From CANLBN01 sp050633525 (GTDB taxonomy: Bacteria > Pseudomonadota > Gammaproteobacteria > Pseudomonadales > Cellvibrionaceae), in the NCBI GenBank assembly GCA_050633525.1, contig JBOEGR010000014.1, positions 21,294 to 85,293 of the forward strand: a DNA stretch of 64,000 nt, in the 5' to 3' direction. Position numbers and translations under genes: made by a program. The notes beneath the pieces are model-generated. The model made no database searches and was not told the DNA's origin. It worked only from the letters and a program-made list of their open reading frames with translations. Shown piece by piece: positions 16,510 through 26,083 of the stretch (the first letter of the stretch is position 1; each line of letters starts with the position of its first letter).

Positions 16510-17265
16510 ATGAAATACTGCTTTGTTATTCCTCATTTTAATCATCACTTAGCCTTTGCTGAATTTTTCCCTATTCTTTCTTCATTGTCGATGCCTTGTA
16601 TTATTGTTGATGACGGAAGTGATCCAAATAGTGTGGGAGCAGTAGAAGATTTAATTAAAGATTGCGATGATATTTATTTTCTCAAGCACGCTTTTAATCG
16701 TGGCAAGGGTGCGGCGGTCTTTACGGGTGCTTATTATGCTCGCACTTTAGGTTTTACACACATTATTCAAATTGATGCTGATGGCCAGCATGATATTAAT
16801 GACGTGGCTGGTTTTGTCGAATATAGTCGTGCTCATCCCGACGCTATTGTTTCAGGTAAGCCTTACTTTGATGAAAGTGCGCCCAAGTTGCGCGTGTATG
16901 GTCGACGAGTGACAGACTTGTGGGTTGCGCTAGAAACCTTGTCGTTTGAAATTAAAGATGGTTTATGTGGTTTTCGTATTTACCCTTTGACTCAAGTCGA
17001 AAAGATTCTAGATAAATATCATGTTGGTATTCGAATGGATTTCGATACAGAAATGTTAGTTAAGGCTGTATGGGCGGATGTTCCTCTGCATTTTATGCCG
17101 ACGAAAGTGATTTATCCTGAAAATAGTGTTTCTCACTTTCATTATTGTCGAGATAATTTTTTGCTTATTGCTTTGCATGTGCGTTTGATTTTGGGGATGT
17201 TGTGGCGTTCTCCTGTTTTACTGTTTCGTCGTTTTAAAACTGCACTTGCCTCCACTAAGAATTGA
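16510..17265 (+). CDS. Family 2 glycosyltransferase
   Basis: A 251-residue GT-A fold enzyme of the DPM1/GT2 type. It has the nucleotide-binding motif CIIVDDGSDP, the ride-along FNRGKGAAVFTGAYYAR and the metal-binding DADGQHD, followed by the acceptor-side GLCGFRIYP and RMDFDTEMLVKAVW. It should transfer a sugar or similar group in the polyene pathway, for example to a carrier or the lipid end of the pigment. It has no obvious C-terminal membrane anchor. Glycosyltransferases are found in APE clusters next to acyltransferases, as here. Confidence 0.87.
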   Translation: MKYCFVIPHFNHHLAFAEFFPILSSLSMPCIIVDDGSDPNSVGAVEDLIKDCDDIYFLKHAFNRGKGAAVFTGAYYARTLGFTHIIQIDADGQHDINDVAGFVEYSRAHPDAIVSGKPYFDESAPKLRVYGRRVTDLWVALETLSFEIKDGLCGFRIYPLTQVEKILDKYHVGIRMDFDTEMLVKAVWADVPLHFMPTKVIYPENSVSHFHYCRDNFLLIALHVRLILGMLWRSPVLLFRRFKTALASTKN

Positions 17266-17293
17266 TTTGTAAGTTGTTAGGAGTGAATGGGAT

Positions 17294-18298
17294 ATGCAAG
17301 AATCTTCAGCGGCATTAAATAAGCAGCACTGGGCGTCTATACAAGAGGCGGGTACTTTAACGGGGCTGCGTTTTTTGTTTTTGCTTTACCGCTTATTTGG
17401 TAAACGGTTTTACTCTCTACTTATGTACCCTGTTGCGCTTTATTTTGTATTGTTCAATGGGGTCTCTAGGCGAGCGTCACAGCAATTTCTCGATTTGCAC
17501 TATCAAAAGCAACCAGAGTTTTGGGTTAGCCCACCAACTTTATGGAGTAGTGTTATTCATTTCAAACACTTTGCCGAAACTATTTTAGATAAAGGCTTGG
17601 CTTGGTATTCGGAAATGACAGAAGATGAATTTGTTATTGAAGACTTTTCTATCATTGAGGAATTGATGGCGGATAAGCGTGGGCAATTAGTGATAGGTAC
17701 TCATTTTGGTAACCTAGAGTATTGTCGTGGTTTTATGCAGCGTTATAAAGAAAAAACCATCAATATTCTTGTTTATGATAAACACTCTGCGAACTTTGTG
17801 CAGATAATGCAAAAGTTGAACCCCGATTCTAGAGTTAATGTGTTTCAGGTGGATGAGTTTGATGTCCCTACTATTTTGTTACTAAAGCAAAAAATAGATA
17901 AAGGTGAGTGGGTATTTATTGCGGGTGATCGTATTCCTTTAGCTGGTTTGGAGCATACTATAGAGGTTGATTTCTTAGATAATAAGGCTCCTTTGCCAAT
18001 GGGGCCTTATTTGCTTGCCAAGGCCTTGGCATGCCCTGTCAAATTAATGTACGGTTATCGTCATCCTAAGTTAGATAAGAATAAAGTTTTTTTTGAGGTT
18101 GTCCCTTTTTGTGATGCCATTACCTTTACTCGTAAAGATAGAAAGGAAAAACTTCAGTCTTATGCTCAAGAATTTGCTTTCCATCTTGAGCGTCATTGTT
18201 TGCAGGCTCCATATCAATGGTTTAACTTTTATAATTTTTGGGAACCAGCTAAATTGGTTAACAAAGAAGAACCTGTAAAAAAAGGAAAGGTATCATGA
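17294..18298 (+). CDS. LpxL/HtrB-type lysophospholipid acyltransferase
   Basis: A 334-residue membrane-associated acyltransferase. The His-x4-Glu catalytic motif of the LpxL family is visible as GTHFGNLEYCRGF near residue 140. Other family marks are FIAGDRIPLAG and PMGPYLLAKALACPVKLMYGY. It probably transfers the ACP-bound polyene or another acyl group to a glycerol, lipid or sugar acceptor. A GGAG element precedes the ATG. Its stop overlaps the start of the next dehydratase by 4 bases (ATGA), so the two are translationally coupled. Confidence 0.85.
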   Translation: MQESSAALNKQHWASIQEAGTLTGLRFLFLLYRLFGKRFYSLLMYPVALYFVLFNGVSRRASQQFLDLHYQKQPEFWVSPPTLWSSVIHFKHFAETILDKGLAWYSEMTEDEFVIEDFSIIEELMADKRGQLVIGTHFGNLEYCRGFMQRYKEKTINILVYDKHSANFVQIMQKLNPDSRVNVFQVDEFDVPTILLLKQKIDKGEWVFIAGDRIPLAGLEHTIEVDFLDNKAPLPMGPYLLAKALACPVKLMYGYRHPKLDKNKVFFEVVPFCDAITFTRKDRKEKLQSYAQEFAFHLERHCLQAPYQWFNFYNFWEPAKLVNKEEPVKKGKVS

Positions 18299-18771
18299 CT
18301 CAATTGTTAGGTAAGGAAGAACGCTTTAATCAAGAAATATTTGAGCTTTTGCCTCATCGGCAGCCGATGCTGCTAATTAACGATATTGTTGATATCAACC
18401 AAAGTGACTCATCGGCTATTACCTATATTGACTCTGAAGCGCCTTTTTTCGAGAGCGATAAAGGTGTTCCTGCTTATATTGGTTTAGAATATATGGGGCA
18501 AACAGCAGCGCTAATTGCCGGTTATCAATTGAAGCATGGTTTGGTTGAGTCGCACCTTGGTTTCTTGCTCGGTACGCGGGCTTACAAAAGTACAGTCGCT
18601 TACTTTAAAGCCGGATCTGTATTGCTCATTGAATGTAAAGAGAAAGCAGTTGTGGGTGATAGTTTGGCTACTTTTGATTGTTCTATTCGCTATCAAGACG
18701 ATGATGCTATCCTAGCAACGGCCAATCTGTCTGTGTTTCGTAAAATGAATGTTAAGGATGATACACAATAA
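18295..18771 (+). CDS. Hotdog-fold dehydratase, ApeP-like
   Basis: A 158-residue hotdog protein. It opens with ELLPHRQPMLLINDIVDIN, the FabZ-like LPHRxPMLLxD motif. A second region, PAYIGLEYMGQTAALIAGYQ, has the catalytic-helix Glu followed by MGQTAA. With the ApeI-like enzyme two genes earlier it gives the cluster the two dehydratases typical of aryl-polyene pathways. Its start overlaps the acyltransferase stop by four bases. The exact division of labour between the two dehydratases is not visible from sequence. Confidence 0.85.
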   Translation: MTQLLGKEERFNQEIFELLPHRQPMLLINDIVDINQSDSSAITYIDSEAPFFESDKGVPAYIGLEYMGQTAALIAGYQLKHGLVESHLGFLLGTRAYKSTVAYFKAGSVLLIECKEKAVVGDSLATFDCSIRYQDDDAILATANLSVFRKMNVKDDTQ

Positions 18772-18857
18772 CGTCATTTTCAAAATATAAGTGATGGTTT
18801 GCATTTATTATTTGAAATCACTATGTCTGTAAATTAATAAAAATAGAAGAAATAAAA

Positions 18858-20126
18858 ATGAATCAGCTCGAATCACAATCCCTGCTACCCCAAAGTATCG
18901 AACAGCATCGAGTTGTTATTACAGGTGTGGGTAATATTTCTGCTCTGGGTAGTAGCTGGTCTGAGGTGAAATCATCACTCCAAGGTAAAAATAACGCTGT
19001 ACGCTTTATGGATGAATGGCAGCAATACAGCGATATGAAAACACGCTTAGCGGCACCTATCGATGACTTCGAGTTACCTTCTCATTTTACGACTAAGAAA
19101 AAGCGTAGTATGGGGCGCGTTGCTCAAATGGCTGTCCACGCGACAGAGCTGGCTCTGACGGAGGCGGGTTTATTAAAAGATGATATTTTAAAGTCGGGTG
19201 ATGTGGGCATTGCTTATGGTTCTGCAACAGGTAGTAGTGCGGCAGCGATGGAGTTTTTCCACCTACTAGGCGAACAGTCTACTAGTCAGATGAATAGTAC
19301 GACCTATTTGCGGATGATGAGTCATACGGCCGCTGTTAATCTCAGTGTTTATTTTGGTACACAAGGGCGTATGTTAACAACATCGACAGCGTGTACAGCG
19401 GGCAGTCAGGGCATTGGTTATGCTTATGAAACAATTAAAAGTGGCCGGCAGACTATTATGATCGCTGGTGGTGCTGAGGAACTCTGCCCCACTCAGGCAG
19501 CGACCTTCGACACTATTTTTGCTGCTAGCACTAATAACGATTGCCCTGAGTTGAGCCCTCGTCCCTTTGATACTCAGCGAGATGGTTTGGTCTTGGGTGA
19601 AGGAGCATGCACTTTAATTATTGAATCGTATGATCATGCTATTGAACGCGGTGCCCCTATATTGGCGGAGATAGTTGGTTTCGGTACTAATACCGATGGT
19701 TCGCATCTAGTGAGGCCAAGGCAGGCGACAATGGCTAAAGTAATGGAGTTAAGTTTGGGTGATGCAGGTGTTAACGCCGAGCAGATTGGCTATGTTTCCG
19801 CTCATGGTACGGCAACAGAGCATGGTGACGTTGCTGAAACGCTCGCGACGGAAGCGGTGTTAGGTGAAAATAAACCCATCAGTTCTTTGAAAAGTTATAC
19901 CGGCCATACCTTGGGAGCTTGTGGTGCCTTTGAGGCTTGGGCATCTATTATGATGATGCGCGAGAATTGGTTTGCGCCTACTTTAAATTTAGATAAGGTT
20001 GATGAGCGTTGCGGTAATCTAGATTACATTCGCGACGATTGCCGCGAATTGTCTGTTAATACGATTATGAGTAATAACTTTGCTTTTGGTGGTGTAAATA
20101 CTTCCCTTATTTTTAAAAAGATTTAA
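18858..20126 (+). CDS. Beta-ketoacyl-ACP synthase (FabF-like)
   Basis: The second complete condensing enzyme of the cluster, 422 residues. Catalytic residues are Cys179 in TACTAGSQGIG, His in SAHGTATEHGD near residue 319 and His in KSYTGHTLGACGAFE near 354. It starts with RVVITGVGNISALGSSW, the standard KAS II beginning. It would share chain elongation with the synthase at 11716. APE clusters commonly hold two such enzymes. An 86-base AT-rich gap precedes it without an obvious terminator. Confidence 0.9.
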   Translation: MNQLESQSLLPQSIEQHRVVITGVGNISALGSSWSEVKSSLQGKNNAVRFMDEWQQYSDMKTRLAAPIDDFELPSHFTTKKKRSMGRVAQMAVHATELALTEAGLLKDDILKSGDVGIAYGSATGSSAAAMEFFHLLGEQSTSQMNSTTYLRMMSHTAAVNLSVYFGTQGRMLTTSTACTAGSQGIGYAYETIKSGRQTIMIAGGAEELCPTQAATFDTIFAASTNNDCPELSPRPFDTQRDGLVLGEGACTLIIESYDHAIERGAPILAEIVGFGTNTDGSHLVRPRQATMAKVMELSLGDAGVNAEQIGYVSAHGTATEHGDVAETLATEAVLGENKPISSLKSYTGHTLGACGAFEAWASIMMMRENWFAPTLNLDKVDERCGNLDYIRDDCRELSVNTIMSNNFAFGGVNTSLIFKKI

Positions 20127-20157
20127 TTTATTAACTAATAGCATGGAGCATACAATT

Positions 20158-21261
20158 ATGTATAAAAAAATAAGCATCGTTTTATTGTCGATCTTGATTT
20201 CGGTGAGTTGTGGAACTGTTAGTAATAGTATCCCTGAAGATTATGTGGGCGCAACGGCAACAATAACTGATACCTATAAGTCGGGTGGCAGAGCAAAGGC
20301 TAGAATATTTTATGTGGATAGCATTGATTCAAAAAAAATTTATAATGCTGTCAATGCAACTCAGGCAGCTTCTTATGGTTCAAAGCTGAGAGCGGCTGGA
20401 GCAGAGAGGGAGGTTACTGTAAAGCCTTTAACAATAAAGATTGTAGGTACAGTGTATAGTGCAGCCCCGATAGTGGCGATGTTTAATGCTGGTGCTAATT
20501 ATCGTGTTGAGGGTGAGATAGAATTTACTCCATTAGCAAATGCTAGGTACCTCGTTAGAGGAAAATTAGGAAAAGAAAAGTCTGCTGTATGGATAGAGGA
20601 TATTGATGGTAATGTCGTCTCAAGTATAGTGGGTAATATGAGTAAAGAGGAGTTAACAAAGTCAAACCACAATATCGCAAAAGATAGTTCTAAATATAGA
20701 GAAACGACCTTTTCTAATATACAAAATGGCGAAAGTAAAAGCTTGATATTAGCCAAGCTAGGCCAACCATCTAAAATCTTAGAAGGAAGAAAGAATATAA
20801 TTTCAGGTTATATTTCAAGGTTGCGTTATATTTATGATGATCTGGGAGCTATATATTTAGACGGTGCTAACCCAGATTCGCTCTTTGTCAGTAGAGTGGT
20901 TGTCAAGCGTAAAGTAATATTGAAAGATATTAATGAAATTAGAGAAAGTTTAGATAAATCTAATGCGGAGCAACTGCAAAGAATAGCGAGAGAGCACTCA
21001 AGAAATAAAGAGTCGAGGCCCGAGGCGTTGGATGCCTTTGCCCAAAAGGCATGGGAGGAGTCAAATTCTGACGATAAGTACATTATTGATGCAGCCGCTA
21101 CGTTTTGTAATATATTGGGGGCAAGCGATAACCCGAGGTACAAAAAAGTACTGGGCTTAATATATGAAAATGCGAAGTCAAAAAAGCTAAAGCGTTATGC
21201 GAAGAAAAACTATGACAGAATACAACAAGATGTGTCTGTCAGTTCTTATCAAGTTAAATAG
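20158..21261 (+). CDS. Lipoprotein of unknown function with BamE/SmpA-like segment
   Basis: A 367-residue predicted lipoprotein. From the ATG at 20158 the signal peptide runs into a lipobox ending ISVSC. GGAG lies upstream. Around residues 185-250 there is a stretch (FSNIQNGESKSLILAKLGQPSKI, then RYIYDDLGAIYLD) resembling SmpA/BamE-type small outer-membrane lipoproteins. The C-terminal third is helical and charged. I know no aryl-polyene gene of this type. The gene is more AT-rich and uses different codons from its neighbours, with many AAA, ATA and AGA codons, suggesting late acquisition. It may still ride in the operon, since it begins 31 bases after the ketosynthase stop. Confidence 0.6.
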   Translation: MYKKISIVLLSILISVSCGTVSNSIPEDYVGATATITDTYKSGGRAKARIFYVDSIDSKKIYNAVNATQAASYGSKLRAAGAEREVTVKPLTIKIVGTVYSAAPIVAMFNAGANYRVEGEIEFTPLANARYLVRGKLGKEKSAVWIEDIDGNVVSSIVGNMSKEELTKSNHNIAKDSSKYRETTFSNIQNGESKSLILAKLGQPSKILEGRKNIISGYISRLRYIYDDLGAIYLDGANPDSLFVSRVVVKRKVILKDINEIRESLDKSNAEQLQRIAREHSRNKESRPEALDAFAQKAWEESNSDDKYIIDAAATFCNILGASDNPRYKKVLGLIYENAKSKKLKRYAKKNYDRIQQDVSVSSYQVK

Positions 21262-21275
21262 CTTAGGTTTGCTTC

Positions 21276-21299
21276 GGAAGGCGACAGTAATCGCCTTCC
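21276..21299. terminator. Hairpin between convergent polyene operons
   Basis: GGAAGGCGA (21276-21284) pairs perfectly with TCGCCTTCC (21291-21299) across CAGTAA. There is no T run on either strand. Its place between two convergent operons makes a terminator role likely. Confidence 0.6.
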
Positions 21300-21330
21300 A
21301 TGCAGTCTCAATATTTGAGTGAAATTGCCT

Positions 21331-22062
21331 TTAATACATTCCACCATTGACGCTAATGACTTGGCGCGTAATATAATTTGCACCGTCAGACATTAAGAAG
21401 GCAGCGGTAGCCGCGACGTCTTCGGCTTGCCCGAATTTACCGAGGGGAATCATTTTCTTTGCTTCTTCAGCAAAAACACCATCAATCATTTCAGTTTCAA
21501 TGACGCCTGGGGCGATACAATTCACGGTGATTTTTCTTTTGCCTAGCTCAATAGCGAGTGCTTTAGTTGCACCGATTAGCCCTGCTTTTGTTGCGCTGTA
21601 GTTAACTTGTCCACGGTTGCCTGTGAGGCCGGCAACAGAAGATAGGGTAATAATGCGACCGCCATTACGCAAGCGTATCATGGGCATGGTGAGTGGATTG
21701 AGTACGTTATAAAAGCTGTCGAGGTTAGTGTGGACTACCTTGTCCCAGTCTTCGCCAGACATGGCAGGAAAAGCGTTGTCTCTGGTAATGCCCGCATTAC
21801 AAATAACACCATAATAAGCTCCATTAACTTCTACTTCATTAGTAAGGGCAGCTTGTGTTTGTTCTCTATCACTGACATCAAAGCCTAGAATGTTAGCTGA
21901 GCCACCATGACTAATAATTTGATCGGCAACCGCTTTAGCTGAGTCTTCGTTGGAATGATAGTGTACTGTAATCGAATAACCTTCGGCTCCTAGTTTTAGT
22001 GCGATACTTTTTCCTATGCCTCTACTTGAGCCCGTTACAAGTACACGTTTTTCTTTTTGCAT
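21331..22062 (-). CDS. 3-oxoacyl-ACP reductase, FabG/SDR family (ApeQ-like)
   Basis: A 243-residue short-chain dehydrogenase that reduces the 3-keto group of the growing chain with NADPH. It has the cofactor motif TGSSRGIGKSIA, NAGITRDN, the catalytic Ser in ITLSSVAGLTGNRGQ and YSATKAG with the Tyr-x3-Lys pair, and it ends in the FabG-type ISVNGGMY. It is the last gene of the leftward block from 28100. Spacing from the upstream exporter gene is 16 bases. FabG-like reductases of this type are constant members of aryl-polyene clusters. Confidence 0.92.
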   Translation of the reverse strand: MQKEKRVLVTGSSRGIGKSIALKLGAEGYSITVHYHSNEDSAKAVADQIISHGGSANILGFDVSDREQTQAALTNEVEVNGAYYGVICNAGITRDNAFPAMSGEDWDKVVHTNLDSFYNVLNPLTMPMIRLRNGGRIITLSSVAGLTGNRGQVNYSATKAGLIGATKALAIELGKRKITVNCIAPGVIETEMIDGVFAEEAKKMIPLGKFGQAEDVAATAAFLMSDGANYITRQVISVNGGMY

Positions 22063-22078
22063 GTGTGGTATACCCTTT

Positions 22079-24484
22079 TTAAGTGGAATGTTGTTTGTTT
22101 AACTGAGCGAATAGCAGCGAGGCTAAAAAATTAAGTGTGTTACCGACCAATAATGTTGTGCCAAATGCTTGTGCAACAGGAATGCTGCTTACGCTTAGTA
22201 AACCAAAAGAAAGTAGCGTGGTTATAGTTGATAGTAAAATAGCGTTTTGTGTGACATTACTTTTTGTGAAATTGCTTAAGCTATCTCTGCTGCTACTTTC
22301 ACTATCATTGTTACGCATTTCTGTGATAAAAATAACATAGTCCATGCCTAAGCCTAGTACTAAGAACAATCCCATGATATTGAATAGAGTGATGTTGATA
22401 GAGAGCAAGCTAAATATAATTAAGGTTCCCAATGTTGCCGAGATTGGGACAAGTAGTACCCATAAGGCTTTGGGTGAACGATAGTAAAGTAGCATAAGTA
22501 AAGCGATAAATACGTAAGCCAGTAGTAATAGCATGGATGCAGATACGCGCTGTTCTTGTAATGCATTCTCTGAAAGGGCTAAGGTATTGATAAACGTTAT
22601 GCCTTCTATCTGTTTTCCATCATTGCTTAGGTGTTCTTCCAGTAATGTACTATTACTGCCTTTTTTTATTAAAACAAAGCCAGTGAATTGCCTTTCTCCG
22701 GCTCGATCGTTATTTTCTATCCATATTGGAGGTAAATCCGAATCTGGATTAAATAAGACCTTAGGGCTGAATGTGCGTCCTTGTTCTTGACGATATTGCT
22801 GGTTAAGTTTTTCTGTTTGTTCTCTAGCTTCTTGATTTGATAAGCCGAGTTGTATAAATAGATTTTCAGCGATTCCATTCTTACTGTAGATTTTAGATTG
22901 TAGGTCGTAGTTAATTTTTTGCTGAGACGGTGGCGGCAGTAACTGCATAGCGCTAAACAATGAATTGTTATTGCCTTTGTTTAGTTGTAGGACACTAATT
23001 TCCTTTTGCAGTAGCTCGTAACGATCGTACACTTGTTCAACGGAGTTGCCGTTGATAATGATATAGCGACCGGGTTCAAAATCGCTATTTAATTTATTGG
23101 CTTCTGCTTCTTGAGATAATAATGCTTCTGATGGATTAAAGAATAAGCGAGGATTATCGCTGGTGGGTAAGCCAAATAGATAAACTGCTATAGAGCCAAG
23201 CGCAACAATTATTAACCATAATGAAAATGACAGTCTTTTGCTTATAGAATTTAATAGTGAATTGATAAGAGCGAGAAGCGAAGTGAAAACAGAATCATAA
23301 ATATGAATATCTTTTATTCTACTGAGTGACCCCATGGTTATTACGCTGAGCCAGGCTGAAAAAATACCACAACAAGAAAATAAAGCTACCTTTTTTAGTG
23401 CGTCTAAACTAGAGAAACTTAAAGCGCTATAGCCTACCAATGATGTTATCAGGCTAAGTAGCATGGCTCGAAATAGCTTTTCTCTATTTTCTTGATTCCT
23501 GCTTTTTTGAGGCGTGGTTTTTTGATGATAAAAATAATGTAATGAATAATCGATGATGATCCCAATTAAGCTGGAACCAAATACAATGGTGAGTATATGT
23601 ATAGAGCCATAGATATAATGGTTCACGCCTACGGCAAATAAAACACCAATGAGGATAGATAATACAGGTATCAATAAAATAGCAAATGATCGAAAAACCA
23701 AGAGTAATAATGCTATTACTCCAATTGTTGATATGGTGCTGATTAATTTTATGTCAGATTCTGACTTTTTTGCTGCATCGGCCGCAAAAAAGAAAACGCC
23801 AGATCTTAAGGTCGAGCTGTTAAATTTTTTCAATAATTCGTTTTCTATGATGTTTAGGTTTTCAACTAAAAATTTTTGGTTTTCGATTTTTAGAGAGCCG
23901 CCGCTAATCTTAAATGAAATAGCTTGAAAGAAGCTGTTTTTTTCTCCAATTTTTATGGCTTGTATTTCGGTGTTCGTGTTGAGATCACTGTTTAGTAGAT
24001 GTTCTACATACTGGCTGAATGTGCTTAAGGGGTCTTCATTAAAAGGAAGTAGTTGCAGGTTGGCGTCCATCCGAAATAGTTTTCGTTGCGCTTCCTGAAT
24101 TAGTGTCTCTTGTTCTTTTTCTTTTAATGATTTCTGTTGTTTTGGGCTTAATAAGTGAAATTGATGTTCCTTCAGTTCTTCTAATAATGCGCCGGAAGAT
24201 AGGGTGTTGATGCTCAGTCCATTTTTTTCTGAAATGCTCTTGTTTAAGTAAGTGATAGAGTTTTTTAATTTTTCTCTGTCATCATTTTTAATGATGAGCA
24301 TAAATCTGCTTTCTATATCTTTTGAAAGAGTGTCAATTGCTTTCTGAGTGGTTTTGTTTTTTGATAAGCTAGGCGATAGGTCTTTAAGGTCTGTGCTTAT
24401 GTTGATTTTATTGTAATGTTGCCCTATGAATAGAACGCAAAAAATAATGACTAAGAAAAACAGTGTTCTGCATATGGATAGCAT
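22079..24484 (-). CDS. MMPL/RND-family exporter of the polyene cluster
   Basis: An 801-residue membrane transporter with the RND-type duplicated layout: a first membrane helix (ICRTLFFLVIIFCVLFI), a large periplasmic loop to about residue 250, a block of five or so helices to about 400, a further helix near 425, a second periplasmic loop to about 640, and a last helix block to the C-terminus. FGSSLIGIIIDYSLHYFYH and LFLVLGLGMDYVIFITEM are matching helix motifs with the acidic residues that relay protons in the family. Members in APE and xanthomonadin clusters are thought to move the pigment lipid to the outer membrane. It is flanked by a LolA-like gene, which fits that role. Confidence 0.88.
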   Translation of the reverse strand: MLSICRTLFFLVIIFCVLFIGQHYNKINISTDLKDLSPSLSKNKTTQKAIDTLSKDIESRFMLIIKNDDREKLKNSITYLNKSISEKNGLSINTLSSGALLEELKEHQFHLLSPKQQKSLKEKEQETLIQEAQRKLFRMDANLQLLPFNEDPLSTFSQYVEHLLNSDLNTNTEIQAIKIGEKNSFFQAISFKISGGSLKIENQKFLVENLNIIENELLKKFNSSTLRSGVFFFAADAAKKSESDIKLISTISTIGVIALLLLVFRSFAILLIPVLSILIGVLFAVGVNHYIYGSIHILTIVFGSSLIGIIIDYSLHYFYHQKTTPQKSRNQENREKLFRAMLLSLITSLVGYSALSFSSLDALKKVALFSCCGIFSAWLSVITMGSLSRIKDIHIYDSVFTSLLALINSLLNSISKRLSFSLWLIIVALGSIAVYLFGLPTSDNPRLFFNPSEALLSQEAEANKLNSDFEPGRYIIINGNSVEQVYDRYELLQKEISVLQLNKGNNNSLFSAMQLLPPPSQQKINYDLQSKIYSKNGIAENLFIQLGLSNQEAREQTEKLNQQYRQEQGRTFSPKVLFNPDSDLPPIWIENNDRAGERQFTGFVLIKKGSNSTLLEEHLSNDGKQIEGITFINTLALSENALQEQRVSASMLLLLAYVFIALLMLLYYRSPKALWVLLVPISATLGTLIIFSLLSINITLFNIMGLFLVLGLGMDYVIFITEMRNNDSESSSRDSLSNFTKSNVTQNAILLSTITTLLSFGLLSVSSIPVAQAFGTTLLVGNTLNFLASLLFAQLNKQHST

Positions 24485-24499
24485 ATGGTTGATGCTCTC

Positions 24500-25234
24500 T
24501 TAATTGATTGATTCGATGGTTTGATAGCGCTGAGGGTCTGATAATATATTGCAAGCATTTTCTTCGTGTTTGTCATTTTTTGTTGCATTTATGCAGTCAT
24601 CTTCGATATTGATTTTTTTTGTTTTTGAATGAACGATTAAGTTGTCTATTTCTAATAGCGTGGTTTGGCCTTTTGGGTCTTTAATGTTTATGATTAGGCT
24701 CTCTTTTTTACTTTCGTCTTTTTGCTCTTTTGTTATAGAGATAGATTGCAAGCCCTTTTTTATAAAGACATTATTTGGCAATAAAATAAGACTGTTTTCG
24801 TTTGGTCCATTTTCCATCGAAAATTGTTCGTTTAACGAGCCTATGTTCGCACTGAGTAAGTCAATTAAAAATTTTGCAAGATAGTAATGTTGTTGTCCGT
24901 CAAGTGGGATAGCTTGTTCGGACTCTGTATTTCTGAAATGTAAATTTTCTGAAGTGTAAATTAAGCTTTCTGGGAAAGGCTTTATGTTTTTCCATATCAA
25001 GCCATGTTTGCAAGAAAAAAACATTATCCCTTCTGAGCTTAAAGGCTTAGGTAGGGTATTGATTGTCTTTTGTTGGGTGAAAGCGCCGGAGAACACACAC
25101 TGTTTGGGTAGTAGGTCGACTAATTTTGTTGGCGACGTGCTGGTCTTTTTCTCCTGAGCAAGGCCCGAGTTGATACTAAATACAGCTAGGGTAAATAAAG
25201 TCAGCGATACTGTATGGCGGAAAATTTTTTTCAT
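24500..25234 (-). CDS. LolA-like outer-membrane lipid carrier
   Basis: A 244-residue exported protein. The signal peptide ends near GLA. The mature part has the LolA-type pattern: CVFSGAFTQQKTINTLPKPLSSEGIMFF, then WKNIKPFPESLIYTSENLHF and a repeated strand region. LolA proteins carry hydrophobic lipid moieties across the periplasm. Here the partner is the MMPL exporter downstream. The Cys-rich end is unusual for a LolA (four Cys, including a pair in DDCINA and EENACN). Disulfides are possible. It starts one base after the thioesterase stop. Confidence 0.8.
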   Translation of the reverse strand: MKKIFRHTVSLTLFTLAVFSINSGLAQEKKTSTSPTKLVDLLPKQCVFSGAFTQQKTINTLPKPLSSEGIMFFSCKHGLIWKNIKPFPESLIYTSENLHFRNTESEQAIPLDGQQHYYLAKFLIDLLSANIGSLNEQFSMENGPNENSLILLPNNVFIKKGLQSISITKEQKDESKKESLIINIKDPKGQTTLLEIDNLIVHSKTKKINIEDDCINATKNDKHEENACNILSDPQRYQTIESIN

Positions 25235-25235
25235 A

Positions 25236-25676
25236 TTAAGCTTCTAGGGCGACTTTCACTTTGTCGATTAATATTTCAGGTGAAGTGAATTGAGTAATAT
25301 GCTCTGGCATGGCAATCGCTACCTGAGATGTTTTTGCCTTTGTTATTTTTTCACCTGTGTCACGGTCTTGAATTAAATATTGAATCGTTAGTTTGTTTTC
25401 CCACTCTGTTAGTGTGGCAGTAATAGTAAATAACTGCTTGAATCGTAGGGGCTGAATATACTTTACTTGTAGGTCAATCACAGGAAAGAAGTAACCAGCC
25501 GTTTCCATATCTTCATAAGTGAAATCAATGTGTTCTAATAATTTACAGCGAGCAATTTCAAAGTACTTTGGGTAATTCCCGTGCCAAACAATACGATAAG
25601 AGTCTACATCAAAGAACGCGACTTCCATATCAAGGCTAATGCTGAGTTTGTTCGCCTTCGCTGTTGTTTTGTTCAT
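25236..25676 (-). CDS. Acyl-ACP/CoA thioesterase, 4-HBT hotdog family (ApeG-like)
   Basis: A 146-residue hotdog thioesterase. The N-terminal AFFDVDSYRIVWHGNYPKYFEIARCKLLE contains the catalytic Asp-x-Tyr/His-x-x-His/Asn layout of 4-hydroxybenzoyl-CoA thioesterases (VDSYRIVWHGNY). It may release or edit carrier-bound chains. It lies between the carrier-protein gene and the LolA gene in one leftward operon with one-base spacing to the latter. The substrate is inferred from the cluster alone. Confidence 0.85.
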   Translation of the reverse strand: MNKTTAKANKLSISLDMEVAFFDVDSYRIVWHGNYPKYFEIARCKLLEHIDFTYEDMETAGYFFPVIDLQVKYIQPLRFKQLFTITATLTEWENKLTIQYLIQDRDTGEKITKAKTSQVAIAMPEHITQFTSPEILIDKVKVALEA

Positions 25677-25735
25677 ATTTTAGGTGAGCCTGAATGGTAA
25701 TGGTGGGCTATTCAAGCTAAATCGTTTGATTGAAT

Positions 25736-25981
25736 TTATGCTGCTAGCTCTGCAACCGTATTGACAATGTCGTCTAGGGTTTTTACGTCTTTAAAACGAT
25801 CAGGTTCAATGTTTTTTCCGGAAAATTTCTTCAATTCTATTAATAAATCGACGGCATCAATGCTGTCGATGTCGAGGTCTTCATATAACTTGGCTTCGGG
25901 CACCAGTTGTTCTTCATCCAGCTCAAATAGTTCCTGCATGATTTTTTTGGTTTGTTCTAATATTTCTGTTTTTGATGGCAT
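25736..25981 (-). CDS. Acyl carrier protein (first of the cluster)
   Basis: An 81-residue carrier protein. The phosphopantetheine attachment Ser is in EDLDIDSIDAVDLLIEL at about residue 37. From the ATG at 25981 (AGGGA nine bases upstream) the length fits the family. An upstream in-frame ATG at 26071 would add 30 residues that do not look like a carrier protein. It is strongly acidic, as expected. It probably carries the growing polyene or the aryl starter. No phosphopantetheinyl transferase gene is seen in the window. Confidence 0.9.
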   Translation of the reverse strand: MPSKTEILEQTKKIMQELFELDEEQLVPEAKLYEDLDIDSIDAVDLLIELKKFSGKNIEPDRFKDVKTLDDIVNTVAELAA

Positions 25982-26083
25982 TGTCAATGTCCCTAAAACG
26001 CGTTGGTATGATGGTTGTGAATTATAGCAAGATGAGGCTGAAGAGGTAATCTTCTTCATTTGTTGGTTCAAGTGCAGGCGTTT

